A stretch of DNA of 11,759 bases from Bacteroidales bacterium (lineage in GTDB: Bacteria; Bacteroidota; Bacteroidia; Bacteroidales; Muribaculaceae), in assembly GCA_004554255.1 (NCBI GenBank), contig SFNC01000060.1, positions 1 through 11,759 on the forward strand, given 5' to 3'. The notes below the pieces were generated by a model. It saw only the letters and a program-made list of their open reading frames with translations. It searched no databases and was not told the origin of the DNA. Shown piece by piece: positions 1-6,684 of the stretch. Position numbers and translations under genes: made by a program. How positions within the stretch are numbered: position 1 is the first letter of the stretch; each line of letters begins with the position of its first letter.

Positions 1-143
1 CAGTCACATAGCCCGCTATGCTCCTTCACCTGCAAGACTAAATCTGACCGAAATCTGCGACCCCTGCGTTAACAAATATTGGGGAACGGGGTCTAAATAA
101 CAGTGCAAATTTACGCAAATGTAACGGGATATGCAAGATACTG

Positions 144-181
144 CAAAAAACAAGTGCGCCGTGAATCGCTTCAGAGCGCAC
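144..181 (-). terminator. Factor-independent terminator, leftward
   Basis: On the minus strand the arms GTGCGC (176-181) and GCGCAC (154-159) enclose a second 4-bp stem (TGAA/TTCA, 162-165 with 170-173) closed by a tetraloop. The hairpin is followed immediately by TTGTTTTTTG (complement of 144-153). A GC-rich stem plus a U-rich tail is the classic intrinsic terminator layout. On the plus strand the hairpin has no T-tract, so the direction is leftward. It would end transcripts from the symporter gene, whose stop lies about 285 nt upstream. A further inverted repeat, GTAACGG (121-127) with CCGTTAC (186-192), encloses the whole element. Confidence 0.65.
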
Positions 182-278
182 CCGTCCGTTACGAATCTTG
201 TAAGCTGTCTTTAATATTCTATATTATCTATTTAAATTTCACGTGTAAGAACTTTTGATTTCCAAATACGTAAACACC

Positions 279-338
279 TCACGCAGAGTGAATTTTAATC
301 TCACTGTTTGCTTCACGCGGGGCGAATTTTAATCTCGC
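279..338. repeat. Two-copy degenerate direct repeat, 34-bp period
   Basis: A 26-bp unit occurs at 279-304 and 313-338. Both copies begin TCACGC and share GAATTTTAATCTC in the second half. The copies differ only by transitions (A/G or T/C), five or six in number. They are followed by related CGCAGAGAACGCTGAG-like sequence (338-353). The copies lie just downstream of the symporter gene in its transcript direction. This resembles intergenic repeat debris rather than coding DNA. Confidence 0.6.
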
Positions 339-425
339 GCAGAGAACGCTGAGCGCGCTGAGGAGTTCTGTGGAACTCTCGCGGAGGGAATTATTTATTG
401 TTCGTTTTGAGGAGTTCGCGGAGGT

Positions 426-457
426 AAATCGCCTTGGCGATTTTATTGGCGATTTTA
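426..457. repeat. Inverted repeat with duplicated arm, downstream of the symporter
   Basis: AAATCGCC (426-433) is perfectly complementary to GGCGATTT (436-443), with a 2-nt loop. A second copy of the right arm lies at 448-455 because TTGGCGATTTTA is tandemly duplicated with a 12-bp period (434-457). The left arm can therefore pair with either copy. It lies 10 nt past the symporter stop on the minus strand. No T-tract follows in that direction, so I do not call it a terminator. Confidence 0.55.
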
Positions 458-466
458 TGGTCGGGA

Positions 467-1870
467 TTATTCGGGCCAGCAGGGTGTTTTGGGCGAGATC
501 TGCGGGATGGTTTTGCGGTGGTAGGAGGGGTTGCGGCCGGCGCGGCGCTGCGTGCGGTAGTCGCGGAGGCAGGTGATGGCGTAGCGTCCGAGCACGAGTA
601 TTGCGGCGAGGTTGCAGAGGGCCATGAGCGCCATGGTGATATCGGCGAGCGACCATACCATCCCCAGCGACATCAGTCCGCCCAACAGCACCATCGTGCC
701 CACGCAGATGCGGTAGGCGATAATCGCGCCGCGTCGGGGCGTGAGGAAGCGTATGTTTGTCTCGCCGTAGTAATAGTTGGCGACAATGGAGGTGAAGGCG
801 AAGAAGAAAATGGCGATGCTGACAAATGCCGGTCCGATGCCGCTCCCGGGTACGAACTGCGAGTCTACGGCGCTCTGGGTGAGGCTGATGCCGCCGGAGG
901 TGGCGCCGATGTGCACGCCGCTGCAGAGGATGATGAAGGCTGTGCACGAGCATATCAGCAGGGTGTCTGTGAAAACGCCGAGAGCCTGCACCAGGCCTTG
1001 TTTTACGGGGTGCGAGACGTGTGCCGTGGCGGCGACATTGGGGGCCGAGCCTTCTCCGGCTTCGTTGCTGAAGAGTCCGCGTCGGATGCCCATTGCCATT
1101 GCTGCGCCGACACCGCCGGCGATGCCTTGCTCCAGGCCGAAGGCGTCGGCGAAAATCATGTGCAGGACGTGTGGCACAGCGTCGTAGTTTATAATCATAA
1201 CAATCAGTGCCACAGCGATATAGCCGATAGCCATGATGGGTACTACCCATTGGCTGAAGCGGGCAATGCTGCGCAGGCCTCCGCATATTATCGCCAGGGC
1301 GAGTGCCGTGATGGTTACGGCGGTGGCCCATTCGGGGATGTTCCATGATGTGTGGAACGCCTCGGCGATGGTGTTGCTCTGCACCGAGTTGTATGCGAGT
1401 CCGAACGTTATGGCTATGAGCACGGCGAAGGTGGATGCCCAGGCGCGGGAGCCGATGCCGTGGAGGATATAGTATGCAGGGCCGCCGCGGAACCCGCCGT
1501 TACCGTCCTGGACCTTAAATAGCTGGGCGAGAGTGCTTTCTATGAAGGCCGACGCGGCGCCTAAAAGTGCAATCACCCACATCCAGAATACCGCACCGGG
1601 CCCTCCGAGGATAATGGCTGTGGCTACTCCGGCCAGGTTGCCGGTGCCGACACGCGATGCTATGGAGACCATGAAGGCCTGGAACGAGCTTACGGAGCCT
1701 TTGCCCTTGTGGCCTGTGTCGCGGCCCACCAGCAGCCGGCACATCTCGCCGAGCATGCCGAACTGTACGCCGCGTGTGCGTATCGTGAACCATACTGCGG
1801 CAATCAGCAGCAGGGGAATCAGGAGCCAGTCGGACAGATTATTCCCGATGGCGGTGACAATATTTTCCAT
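467..1870 (-). CDS. AGCS-family sodium:alanine/glycine symporter
   Basis: This is a 467-aa polytopic inner-membrane carrier of the alanine/glycine:cation symporter family, which imports small neutral amino acids with Na+. Family signatures are clear: GTGNLAG (residues 75-81), FRGGPAYYI (127-135) and the hallmark RRGLFSNEAGEGS (263-275) followed by AHVSHPVKQG. About ten hydrophobic segments alternate with short loops, and the C-terminal tail (about 435-467) is basic. Length is normal for the family. The ATG at 1870 gives the expected N-terminus ahead of the first membrane helix. No purine-rich ribosome site precedes it, as is usual in Bacteroidetes. It lies 102 nt downstream of fabF on the same strand but behind a terminator, so it is probably transcribed separately. 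I could not see a convincing promoter. Alanine versus glycine preference cannot be told from sequence. Confidence 0.93.
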   Translation of the reverse strand: MENIVTAIGNNLSDWLLIPLLLIAAVWFTIRTRGVQFGMLGEMCRLLVGRDTGHKGKGSVSSFQAFMVSIASRVGTGNLAGVATAIILGGPGAVFWMWVIALLGAASAFIESTLAQLFKVQDGNGGFRGGPAYYILHGIGSRAWASTFAVLIAITFGLAYNSVQSNTIAEAFHTSWNIPEWATAVTITALALAIICGGLRSIARFSQWVVPIMAIGYIAVALIVMIINYDAVPHVLHMIFADAFGLEQGIAGGVGAAMAMGIRRGLFSNEAGEGSAPNVAATAHVSHPVKQGLVQALGVFTDTLLICSCTAFIILCSGVHIGATSGGISLTQSAVDSQFVPGSGIGPAFVSIAIFFFAFTSIVANYYYGETNIRFLTPRRGAIIAYRICVGTMVLLGGLMSLGMVWSLADITMALMALCNLAAILVLGRYAITCLRDYRTQRRAGRNPSYHRKTIPQISPKTPCWPE

Positions 1871-1915
1871 GGCGGTAATAAGGAGAATGAAATTGTGGCG
1901 TTAAGTCAAAATCGC

Positions 1916-1950
1916 AAAAGGCGGCACCCGGGAACCGGAATGTCGCCTTT
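1916..1950 (-). terminator. Terminator of the acpP-fabF operon
   Basis: Downstream of the fabF stop on the minus strand, AAAGGCG (1917-1923) pairs with CGCCTTT (1944-1950). The stem continues through GCA/TGT and then CCGG (1928-1931) with CCGG (1935-1938), closed by a 3-nt loop, for about 14 base pairs in total. In the leftward direction it is followed by a T-rich stretch (CTTTTGCGATTTTG). This fits an intrinsic terminator separating fabF from the symporter gene. Confidence 0.65.
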
Positions 1951-1972
1951 GTGCGGAAAAAGTCGCGAAAGC

Positions 1973-3241
1973 TTATTTCTCGAACTTCTTGACGATGACG
2001 GTGGCATTGTGTCCGCCGAAACCGAAGGAGTTGCTGAGAGCGGCACGAACTTCGCGTTTCTGTGCCTTGTTGAAAGTAAAGTTGAGGTTGTAGTCGATTT
2101 CGGGATCATCGTCGCCTTCCTCGTGGTTGATTGTGGGCGGGATGATGCTGTCGCGGACTGCGAGTACCGAGAATACTGCCTCCATAGCGCCGGTAGCGCC
2201 GAGCAGGTGGCCGGTCATTGACTTGGTGGAGGAGATGTTGAGTTTGTAAGCGTGATCGCCGAACACTTCCTTGATGGCTTTGATTTCCGAGCGGTCACCT
2301 ACGGGGGTTGCAGTGCCGTGGACATTGATATAGTCAATCTCATCGGGCTTCATGTTAGCGTCCTCCAGTGCGTTCTCCATGGCGAGGATAGCACCGAGAC
2401 CCTCGGGGTGGGTGGCGGTGATGTGGTAAGCGTCTGCAGAGAGGCCTCCACCTGCGATTTCGCAGTAGATTTTAGCACCGCGAGCCAGAGCGTGTTCCAG
2501 TTCCTCAAGCACGAGTACAGCCGAGCCTTCGCCGATAACGAAACCGTCGCGGCTTCCGCTGAAGGGGCGCGAAGCAGTTTCGGCGCTGTCGTTGCGTGTG
2601 GATAGGGCGTGCATGCTGTTGAAACCGCCGACACCGGCGGGGTAAATTGCGGCTTCGGCGCCACCGGTGAGGATTGCATCGGCCTTGCCGAGACGGATAA
2701 GGTTGAAGGCGTCAATGATAGCGTTGTTAGAAGAAGCGCAAGCGCTGACAACACCATAATTGGGGCCGTGGTATCCGTATTCCATAGAGATGTGACCCGA
2801 AGCGATGTCGGCGATCATCTTGGGAATGAAGAAGGGGCTGTATTTGGGGCCGCTGGCCTCGTTCTTGGCATAATAACCGGCTTCTTCCTCGAAGGTGTGA
2901 AGACCACCAATACCGGCAGCAACAATCACACCGACACGGTTTTTGTCGATGTTGGCGCCTTCGGCCTCGAGGCCGGCGTCTGCGACAGCTTCAGCTGCGG
3001 CGACCATAGCATACTGAGCATAGAGGTCAAGCTGACGCTCCTTTTTACGGTCGAAGTAGTCGGAAGCTTTGAAGTTTTTTACCTCGCAGGCAAACTGCGT
3101 CTTGAACAGAGAGGCATCGAAATGTGTAATAGGGGCGGCACCGCTGACACCGTTTTTGGCGTTTTCCCATGTAGTGGCAACATCGTTGCCGAGGGGGGTA
3201 ATGGCGCCCATACCCGTCACAACTACTCTTTTAAGTTCCAT
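1973..3241 (-). CDS. fabF: Beta-ketoacyl-ACP synthase II (FabF)
   Basis: This 422-aa enzyme elongates acyl-ACP by decarboxylative condensation with malonyl-ACP in type II fatty-acid synthesis in the cytoplasm. It has the thiolase-fold KAS layout with all catalytic residues visible: the nucleophile Cys168 in SACASSNNAI, His308 in NVHGTATPVGD, Lys340 and His345 in STKSMTGHLLGATG, and the C-terminal glycine-rich NSFGFGGHNA. The N-terminus RVVVTGMGAITPLGND is typical. Length matches FabF. The ATG at 3241 gives a canonical N-terminus. It follows acpP by 142 nt on the same strand, which is the usual acpP-fabF pairing and places it with its substrate carrier. A strong hairpin sits in that gap. The active-site context ACASSNN differs from the E. 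coli ACATGVH form but retains the Cys. Confidence 0.97.
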   Translation of the reverse strand: MELKRVVVTGMGAITPLGNDVATTWENAKNGVSGAAPITHFDASLFKTQFACEVKNFKASDYFDRKKERQLDLYAQYAMVAAAEAVADAGLEAEGANIDKNRVGVIVAAGIGGLHTFEEEAGYYAKNEASGPKYSPFFIPKMIADIASGHISMEYGYHGPNYGVVSACASSNNAIIDAFNLIRLGKADAILTGGAEAAIYPAGVGGFNSMHALSTRNDSAETASRPFSGSRDGFVIGEGSAVLVLEELEHALARGAKIYCEIAGGGLSADAYHITATHPEGLGAILAMENALEDANMKPDEIDYINVHGTATPVGDRSEIKAIKEVFGDHAYKLNISSTKSMTGHLLGATGAMEAVFSVLAVRDSIIPPTINHEEGDDDPEIDYNLNFTFNKAQKREVRAALSNSFGFGGHNATVIVKKFEK

Positions 3242-3296
3242 TTTGATAGTGGGTGGATTGGGGTCTTCGTCAATAAAATTAATCTCGACATACTGC

Positions 3297-3329
3297 TGAG
3301 GCTTCCGCCGTTTGCGGCGGGAGACCTCA
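3297..3329 (-). promoter_or_regulatory. Intercistronic hairpin between acpP and fabF
   Basis: TGAGG (3297-3301) pairs with CCTCA (3325-3329), CTT with GAG allowing one G-U pair, and CCGCCG (3305-3310) with CGGCGG (3315-3320). The loop is TTTG and there is one bulged base, giving about 14 base pairs. In the leftward transcript no T-tract follows, so it is not a standard terminator. It could act as an RNA-processing or stability element that sets the acpP to fabF ratio. That role is inferred. Confidence 0.5.
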
Positions 3330-3383
3330 AACCGATGTCGGGTGTATGTAAAGGAGAGAGGGAATAATCTGTTGGGTTATCCC

Positions 3384-3620
3384 TTAGGCTTTAGCTTCTT
3401 CAATATATGCGATAGCGTCGCCTACGGTCTGGATTTTCTCGGCCTGATCATCGGGAATTTTGATGTCAAATTCTTTTTCAAATTCCATGATGAGGTCTAC
3501 GGTGTCGAGTGAATCAGCACCGAGGTCGGTGGTGAAAGCTGCAGTTTCAGTAACCTGGCCTTCGTCTACACCAAGTTTGTCAACGATGATTGCTTTTACG
3601 CGATCTGTGATTTCTGACAT
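3384..3620 (-). CDS. acpP: Acyl carrier protein
   Basis: This is a 78-aa acidic four-helix protein that carries growing acyl chains on a 4'-phosphopantetheine arm for fatty-acid synthesis. The attachment site is Ser37 in GADSLDTVDLIMEFEKEF, the canonical ACP signature, and the rest of the family pattern is present, including the C-terminal DAIAYIEE helix. Size and charge are exactly as expected. The ATG at 3620 gives MSEITDRVKAII, a standard ACP start, preceded by an A/T-rich leader (AACTTAAGCATT on the coding strand). It is the first gene of a leftward pair with fabF. A divergent control region separates it from parC. The codons look like those of a highly expressed gene (gta, gca, atc, aaa). 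Confidence 0.97.
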   Translation of the reverse strand: MSEITDRVKAIIVDKLGVDEGQVTETAAFTTDLGADSLDTVDLIMEFEKEFDIKIPDDQAEKIQTVGDAIAYIEEAKA

Positions 3621-3728
3621 AATGCTTAAGTTTTAATTTATTAACTCTTGAAAATTAGATTGATATCATATTCGGGCGTCCATGGCTTGCAGTTGCGAAA
3701 AGGCTATTTCAGGCCAGGACATTGAAAT

Positions 3729-3790
3729 GCGAAATTTTTCGCGGTGCAAAGTAACTAAATTTTTCGCAAATAACGAAATTTTTCTGCAAA
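3729..3790. repeat. Repeated GAAATTTTTCGC motifs upstream of acpP
   Basis: AAATTTTTC begins at 3732, 3757 and 3776, giving three direct copies in about 60 bp. The first copy sits inside a perfect inverted repeat, GCGAAA-tt-TTTCGC (3729-3742). A shorter version, CGAAATTTCG, is a perfect palindrome at 3873-3882. All lie in the acpP/parC divergent region and overlap the likely acpP promoter. They could be operators or bent AT-rich DNA. The repeat is visible in the sequence; the regulatory role is inferred. Confidence 0.55.
3747..3778 (-). promoter_or_regulatory. Possible acpP-fabF promoter
   Basis: On the minus strand TTACTTTG (complement of 3747-3754) is one base off the Bacteroidetes -7 box TAnnTTTG. 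A TTTCG (complement of 3774-3778) lies 19 nt upstream, where a TTTG -33 box would sit. The predicted start of transcription is near 3740, giving a leader of about 120 nt before acpP. Neither box is exact, so this is tentative. Confidence 0.35.
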
Positions 3791-3837
3791 TTAATTGTGA
3801 AAATATGTTATATGGGCATCAACGGCCATCGCGGAGG

Positions 3838-3854
3838 CGGGGTGTGACACCCCG
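3838..3854. promoter_or_regulatory. Perfect 17-bp palindrome, candidate operator
   Basis: CGGGGTGTGACACCCCG is an inverted repeat with 8-bp arms and a single central base. It lies in otherwise AT-rich DNA between the divergent acpP and parC genes, 35 bp upstream of the parC -33 box. Length and symmetry fit the site of a dimeric repressor. The regulator is unknown. A hairpin role is possible but less likely because the loop would be tiny. Confidence 0.45.
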
Positions 3855-3889
3855 GTTTTCTGTGTAATAACCCGAAATTTCGCATAAAA

Positions 3890-3920
3890 TTGCACGTGTT
3901 ATAAAATTTTAGTAATTTTG
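3890..3920 (+). promoter_or_regulatory. Promoter of the parC operon
   Basis: TAATTTTG (3913-3920) matches the Bacteroidetes -7 consensus TAnnTTTG exactly. TTG at 3890-3892 lies 20 bp upstream, the preferred spacing for the -33 element. Transcription should start near 3926-3928, leaving a leader of only about 12-18 nt before parC. A TTG codon in frame at 3918 lies inside the -7 box and so cannot be the translation start. Confidence 0.7.
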
Positions 3921-3944
3921 TGGGTATTTAATATATATATGTAT

Positions 3945-6674
3945 ATGAGTGACGAATACCGTGACAATAAAGATATAGACGATAACGAGAATGTCCAGGG
4001 CGATACCCCCGAGGTGCCGGAGGGTGCGCCGGTGCCGGCGCGGCCATACAGCACGGACGGCACTGTGGCGCGACACCGCCTGCAGGGAATGTATCAGAAC
4101 TGGTTTCTGGAGTATGCCTCGTATGTGATACTGGAGCGCGCCGTGCCGCAGATAGACGACGGCCTTAAGCCGGTGCAGAGACGTATCCTGCACTCTATGA
4201 AGACCTTGGACGACGGCCGCTTCAATAAGGTAGCCAATATCGTGGGCACCACTATGCAGTATCACCCGCACGGCGACGCGTCCATCAAGGACGCCATAGT
4301 CCAGCTGGGTCAGAAGGAGCTGCTGATAGACACACAGGGAAACTGGGGAAACATCCTCACCGGCGCCGATGCCGCCGCGGGCCGATATATCGAGGCGCGT
4401 CTGTCGCTCTTCGCCCTTGATGTGCTTTACAATCCCAAGATTACGGAGTGGACGCTGAGCTATGACGGCCGCAAGAAGGAGCCGGTGACGCTCCCGGCCA
4501 AGTTCCCGCTGCTGCTGGCGCAGGGTGCTGACGGTATCGCCGTGGGCCTGTCATCGAAAATCCTGCCGCATAACTTCAACGAGCTGCTTGATGCCGCCAT
4601 AGCCTACCTTCGCGGCGAGGAATTCGTGCTGTATCCGGACTTTGTGACGGGCGGACTGCTGGACGTCAGCCGCTATAATGACGGCGAACGCGGCGGAGCT
4701 GTCAAGATCCGCGCCAAAATAGAGAAGGTGGACAACCGCACGCTTGCCATCACCGAAATCCCCTACGGCAAAACCACCGGCACGCTGATAGATTCTATCG
4801 TAAAGGCCCTTGAAAAGGGCAAGATAAAAATCCGCAAAGTGGAGGACCTCACTGCCGAGACGCCGCGAATATTGGTGCATCTGCAGCCGGGAACCTCGTC
4901 GGACAAGAGCATTGACGCACTTTACGCGTTTACGGACTGCGAGGTGAGCATCTCGCCCAATTGCTGCGTGATTCGCGACCGCAAGCCGGTTTTCGTGGGC
5001 GTGAGCGATGTTCTGCGCTACAGCGTGGACGCCACCCGCGAGCTGTTGCGCCGCGAGCTGGAAATAGCCATGGGCGAAGTGCGCGAGCAGCTGCTGTATG
5101 CGTCGCTGGAGAAGTATTTCATAGAAAAACGGATATATAAGGACAAAGGTTACGAGCAGGCCGAGAATATCGATGCCGCGGTGGCTCACGTGGACGCGCG
5201 CCTGGAGCCGATAAAGCCGAAGTTGGTGCGCGACCTGGTGCGCGATGACATCCTCAGGCTTTTCGAGATACGCATGAAGCGCATCCTGAAATTCAATGCC
5301 GAGGACGCCGACAGGCTGATTGCCGACTACCACAAGCGCATAGCCGACCTGCAGGACAAGCTGGACCACCTCACAGACCATACAATCGCCTGGTATCAAG
5401 GGCTTAAGGATAAATACGGTGCGGCCTACCCCAGGCATACGGTGATTCGCAACTTTGACTCTATCCAGGCGGCAACCGTCGCCGAAGCCAACGAGAAACT
5501 GTACTTCAACGCCACCGAGGGCTTCATGGGCACGGCGCTTAAGAAGGACGAGAACACCGAGGTTATCAGCAGCTGCTCGTCCATGGACGACATCATCATC
5601 TTCTATAAGGACGGGCGGTATAAAGTGGTGAAAGTCAGCCCGAAACAGGACGTCGGGAAGAATATACTGCACATCGCCGTGTTCCGCAAGGACGACGAGC
5701 GCACTGTGTACAACGTCATATACCAGAACGGTCGCGGCGGCGCGTACTTTATGAAGCGCTTCCGCGTGAACAAGATAATGCGCGACAAAGAGTACAACGT
5801 CACCCAGGATTCGCCCGAGAATCCGGTTCCCGGCAGCCGCGTGGTGTGGTTCACCGCCAACAGCAACGGCGAGGCCGAGGTGGTGCGTGTGACGCTTAAG
5901 CCCAAGCTGAGGCTCAAGACACTGCAATTCGACGTTGACTTCAGCAAACTCGCCATAAAAGGGCGTGGCGTGCTGGGCAACTTGGTCACCAAAAACGAGG
6001 TACACCGCTTCTCGCTCAAAGAGAAAGGATCGTCTACGCTCGGCGGCCGCCAGGTGTGGTTCGACCGCGACGTGCTGCGCATAAACTACGATGGCCGAGG
6101 CGATTACCTTGGCGAGTTCAACAGCGAGGACAAGGTGCTGGTGGTGCTCCGCAACGGCGAATTCTACACCTCGTCCTTCGAGGCCACAAACCACTATGAG
6201 GACAATATACTGCGCATAGAGAAATTCGATCCGCAGAAAGTGTTCACGTGCATACTTTTCGATGCCGACAACGGCTATCCGTACATGAAACGCTTTGTCT
6301 TTGAGGCCACGGCGCGCAAACAGCGGTTTGCCGGCGAGACCGACAAGAGCCGCGTGATATTGCTCACCGATACTGCCGGCGCGGTGTTCCGTGTTACCTT
6401 TGGCGCTCCGGATGACTTCCGCGAGCCCATGGAAGTACACGCCACAGAGTTTATCGGTGTAAAACGCTATACGGCAAAAGGCAAGCGCCTGACAACCTGG
6501 GTGTTGGCCGACGTGGAGGAGACAGAGCCGGACGAACTGCCGCAGGCCGAGGAGCCCTCTGAGGAGGCCGATACGGCAGCCGCCGAGGAGTCCGAAACGC
6601 TGATAGAAGAACGCAGCGACGATGAAGTTCGAGACGAAATAAACGGCCAGGAACGGCTGTTTACAGATGAATAA
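3945..6674 (+). CDS. parC: DNA topoisomerase IV subunit A (ParC)
   Basis: This is the DNA-cleaving subunit of a type IIA topoisomerase, about 909 aa from the chosen ATG. It works with ParE to unlink and relax DNA. The breakage-reunion domain is canonical: YASYVILERAVPQIDDGLKPVQRR, then HPHGDAS (residues 107-113), with the catalytic Arg147-Tyr148 in AGRYIEARL. A coiled-coil region and a C-terminal beta-pinwheel follow, then an acidic tail rich in Glu and Asp (about 850-909). No GyrA box (QRRGGKG type) is seen, and the sequence follows the Bacteroidetes ParC style, so ParC is preferred over GyrA. ATG 3945 (MSDEYRD) is chosen; ATG 3939 is also possible. It heads an operon with the DUF3316 and S41 genes. 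Alanine 112 occupies the position of GyrA Ser83. Confidence 0.93.
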   Translation: MSDEYRDNKDIDDNENVQGDTPEVPEGAPVPARPYSTDGTVARHRLQGMYQNWFLEYASYVILERAVPQIDDGLKPVQRRILHSMKTLDDGRFNKVANIVGTTMQYHPHGDASIKDAIVQLGQKELLIDTQGNWGNILTGADAAAGRYIEARLSLFALDVLYNPKITEWTLSYDGRKKEPVTLPAKFPLLLAQGADGIAVGLSSKILPHNFNELLDAAIAYLRGEEFVLYPDFVTGGLLDVSRYNDGERGGAVKIRAKIEKVDNRTLAITEIPYGKTTGTLIDSIVKALEKGKIKIRKVEDLTAETPRILVHLQPGTSSDKSIDALYAFTDCEVSISPNCCVIRDRKPVFVGVSDVLRYSVDATRELLRRELEIAMGEVREQLLYASLEKYFIEKRIYKDKGYEQAENIDAAVAHVDARLEPIKPKLVRDLVRDDILRLFEIRMKRILKFNAEDADRLIADYHKRIADLQDKLDHLTDHTIAWYQGLKDKYGAAYPRHTVIRNFDSIQAATVAEANEKLYFNATEGFMGTALKKDENTEVISSCSSMDDIIIFYKDGRYKVVKVSPKQDVGKNILHIAVFRKDDERTVYNVIYQNGRGGAYFMKRFRVNKIMRDKEYNVTQDSPENPVPGSRVVWFTANSNGEAEVVRVTLKPKLRLKTLQFDVDFSKLAIKGRGVLGNLVTKNEVHRFSLKEKGSSTLGGRQVWFDRDVLRINYDGRGDYLGEFNSEDKVLVVLRNGEFYTSSFEATNHYEDNILRIEKFDPQKVFTCILFDADNGYPYMKRFVFEATARKQRFAGETDKSRVILLTDTAGAVFRVTFGAPDDFREPMEVHATEFIGVKRYTAKGKRLTTWVLADVEETEPDELPQAEEPSEEADTAAAEESETLIEERSDDEVRDEINGQERLFTDE

Positions 6675-6684
6675 TAAACTGAGA

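Larger units (their letters stand above)
1..466. other. Intergenic region without a convincing gene
   Basis: No reading frame here has a plausible start together with recognisable protein character. Open frames seen on the minus strand are antisense or shadow frames of the symporter gene to the right. The stretch holds a strong leftward terminator hairpin (144-181), an AT-rich segment (about 205-265), a two-copy degenerate repeat (279-338), a short inverted repeat GAGTTC-tgtg-GAACTC (363-378) and a hairpin with two alternative arms (426-457). The first 68 bases are open on the minus strand without an ATG, and I cannot assign them to a gene. Confidence 0.6.

Noticed and set aside
1..68. Minus-strand frame open to the left edge, reading RRGRRFRSDLVLQ and onward
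   Set aside because: It has no ATG, begins right after a stop codon and is only 22 codons long. It might be part of a repeated element, but nothing in the window supports calling a gene.
434..1348. A 304-codon plus-strand frame and a 355-codon minus-strand frame over the symporter gene
   Set aside because: Both are out-of-frame shadows of the AGCS gene. Their translations are low-complexity in His, Arg or Ala and lack any motif, whereas the AGCS frame has the full family signature.
3918..3944. TTG at 3918 as start of parC
   Set aside because: It falls within the TAATTTTG promoter box and upstream of the expected transcript start. ATG codons follow at 3939 and 3945.
4551..6440. A 629-codon open frame on the minus strand, antisense to parC
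   Set aside because: It lies wholly inside parC, which has unmistakable domain motifs. The antisense frame arises from GC-rich third positions and its translation has no recognisable domain.
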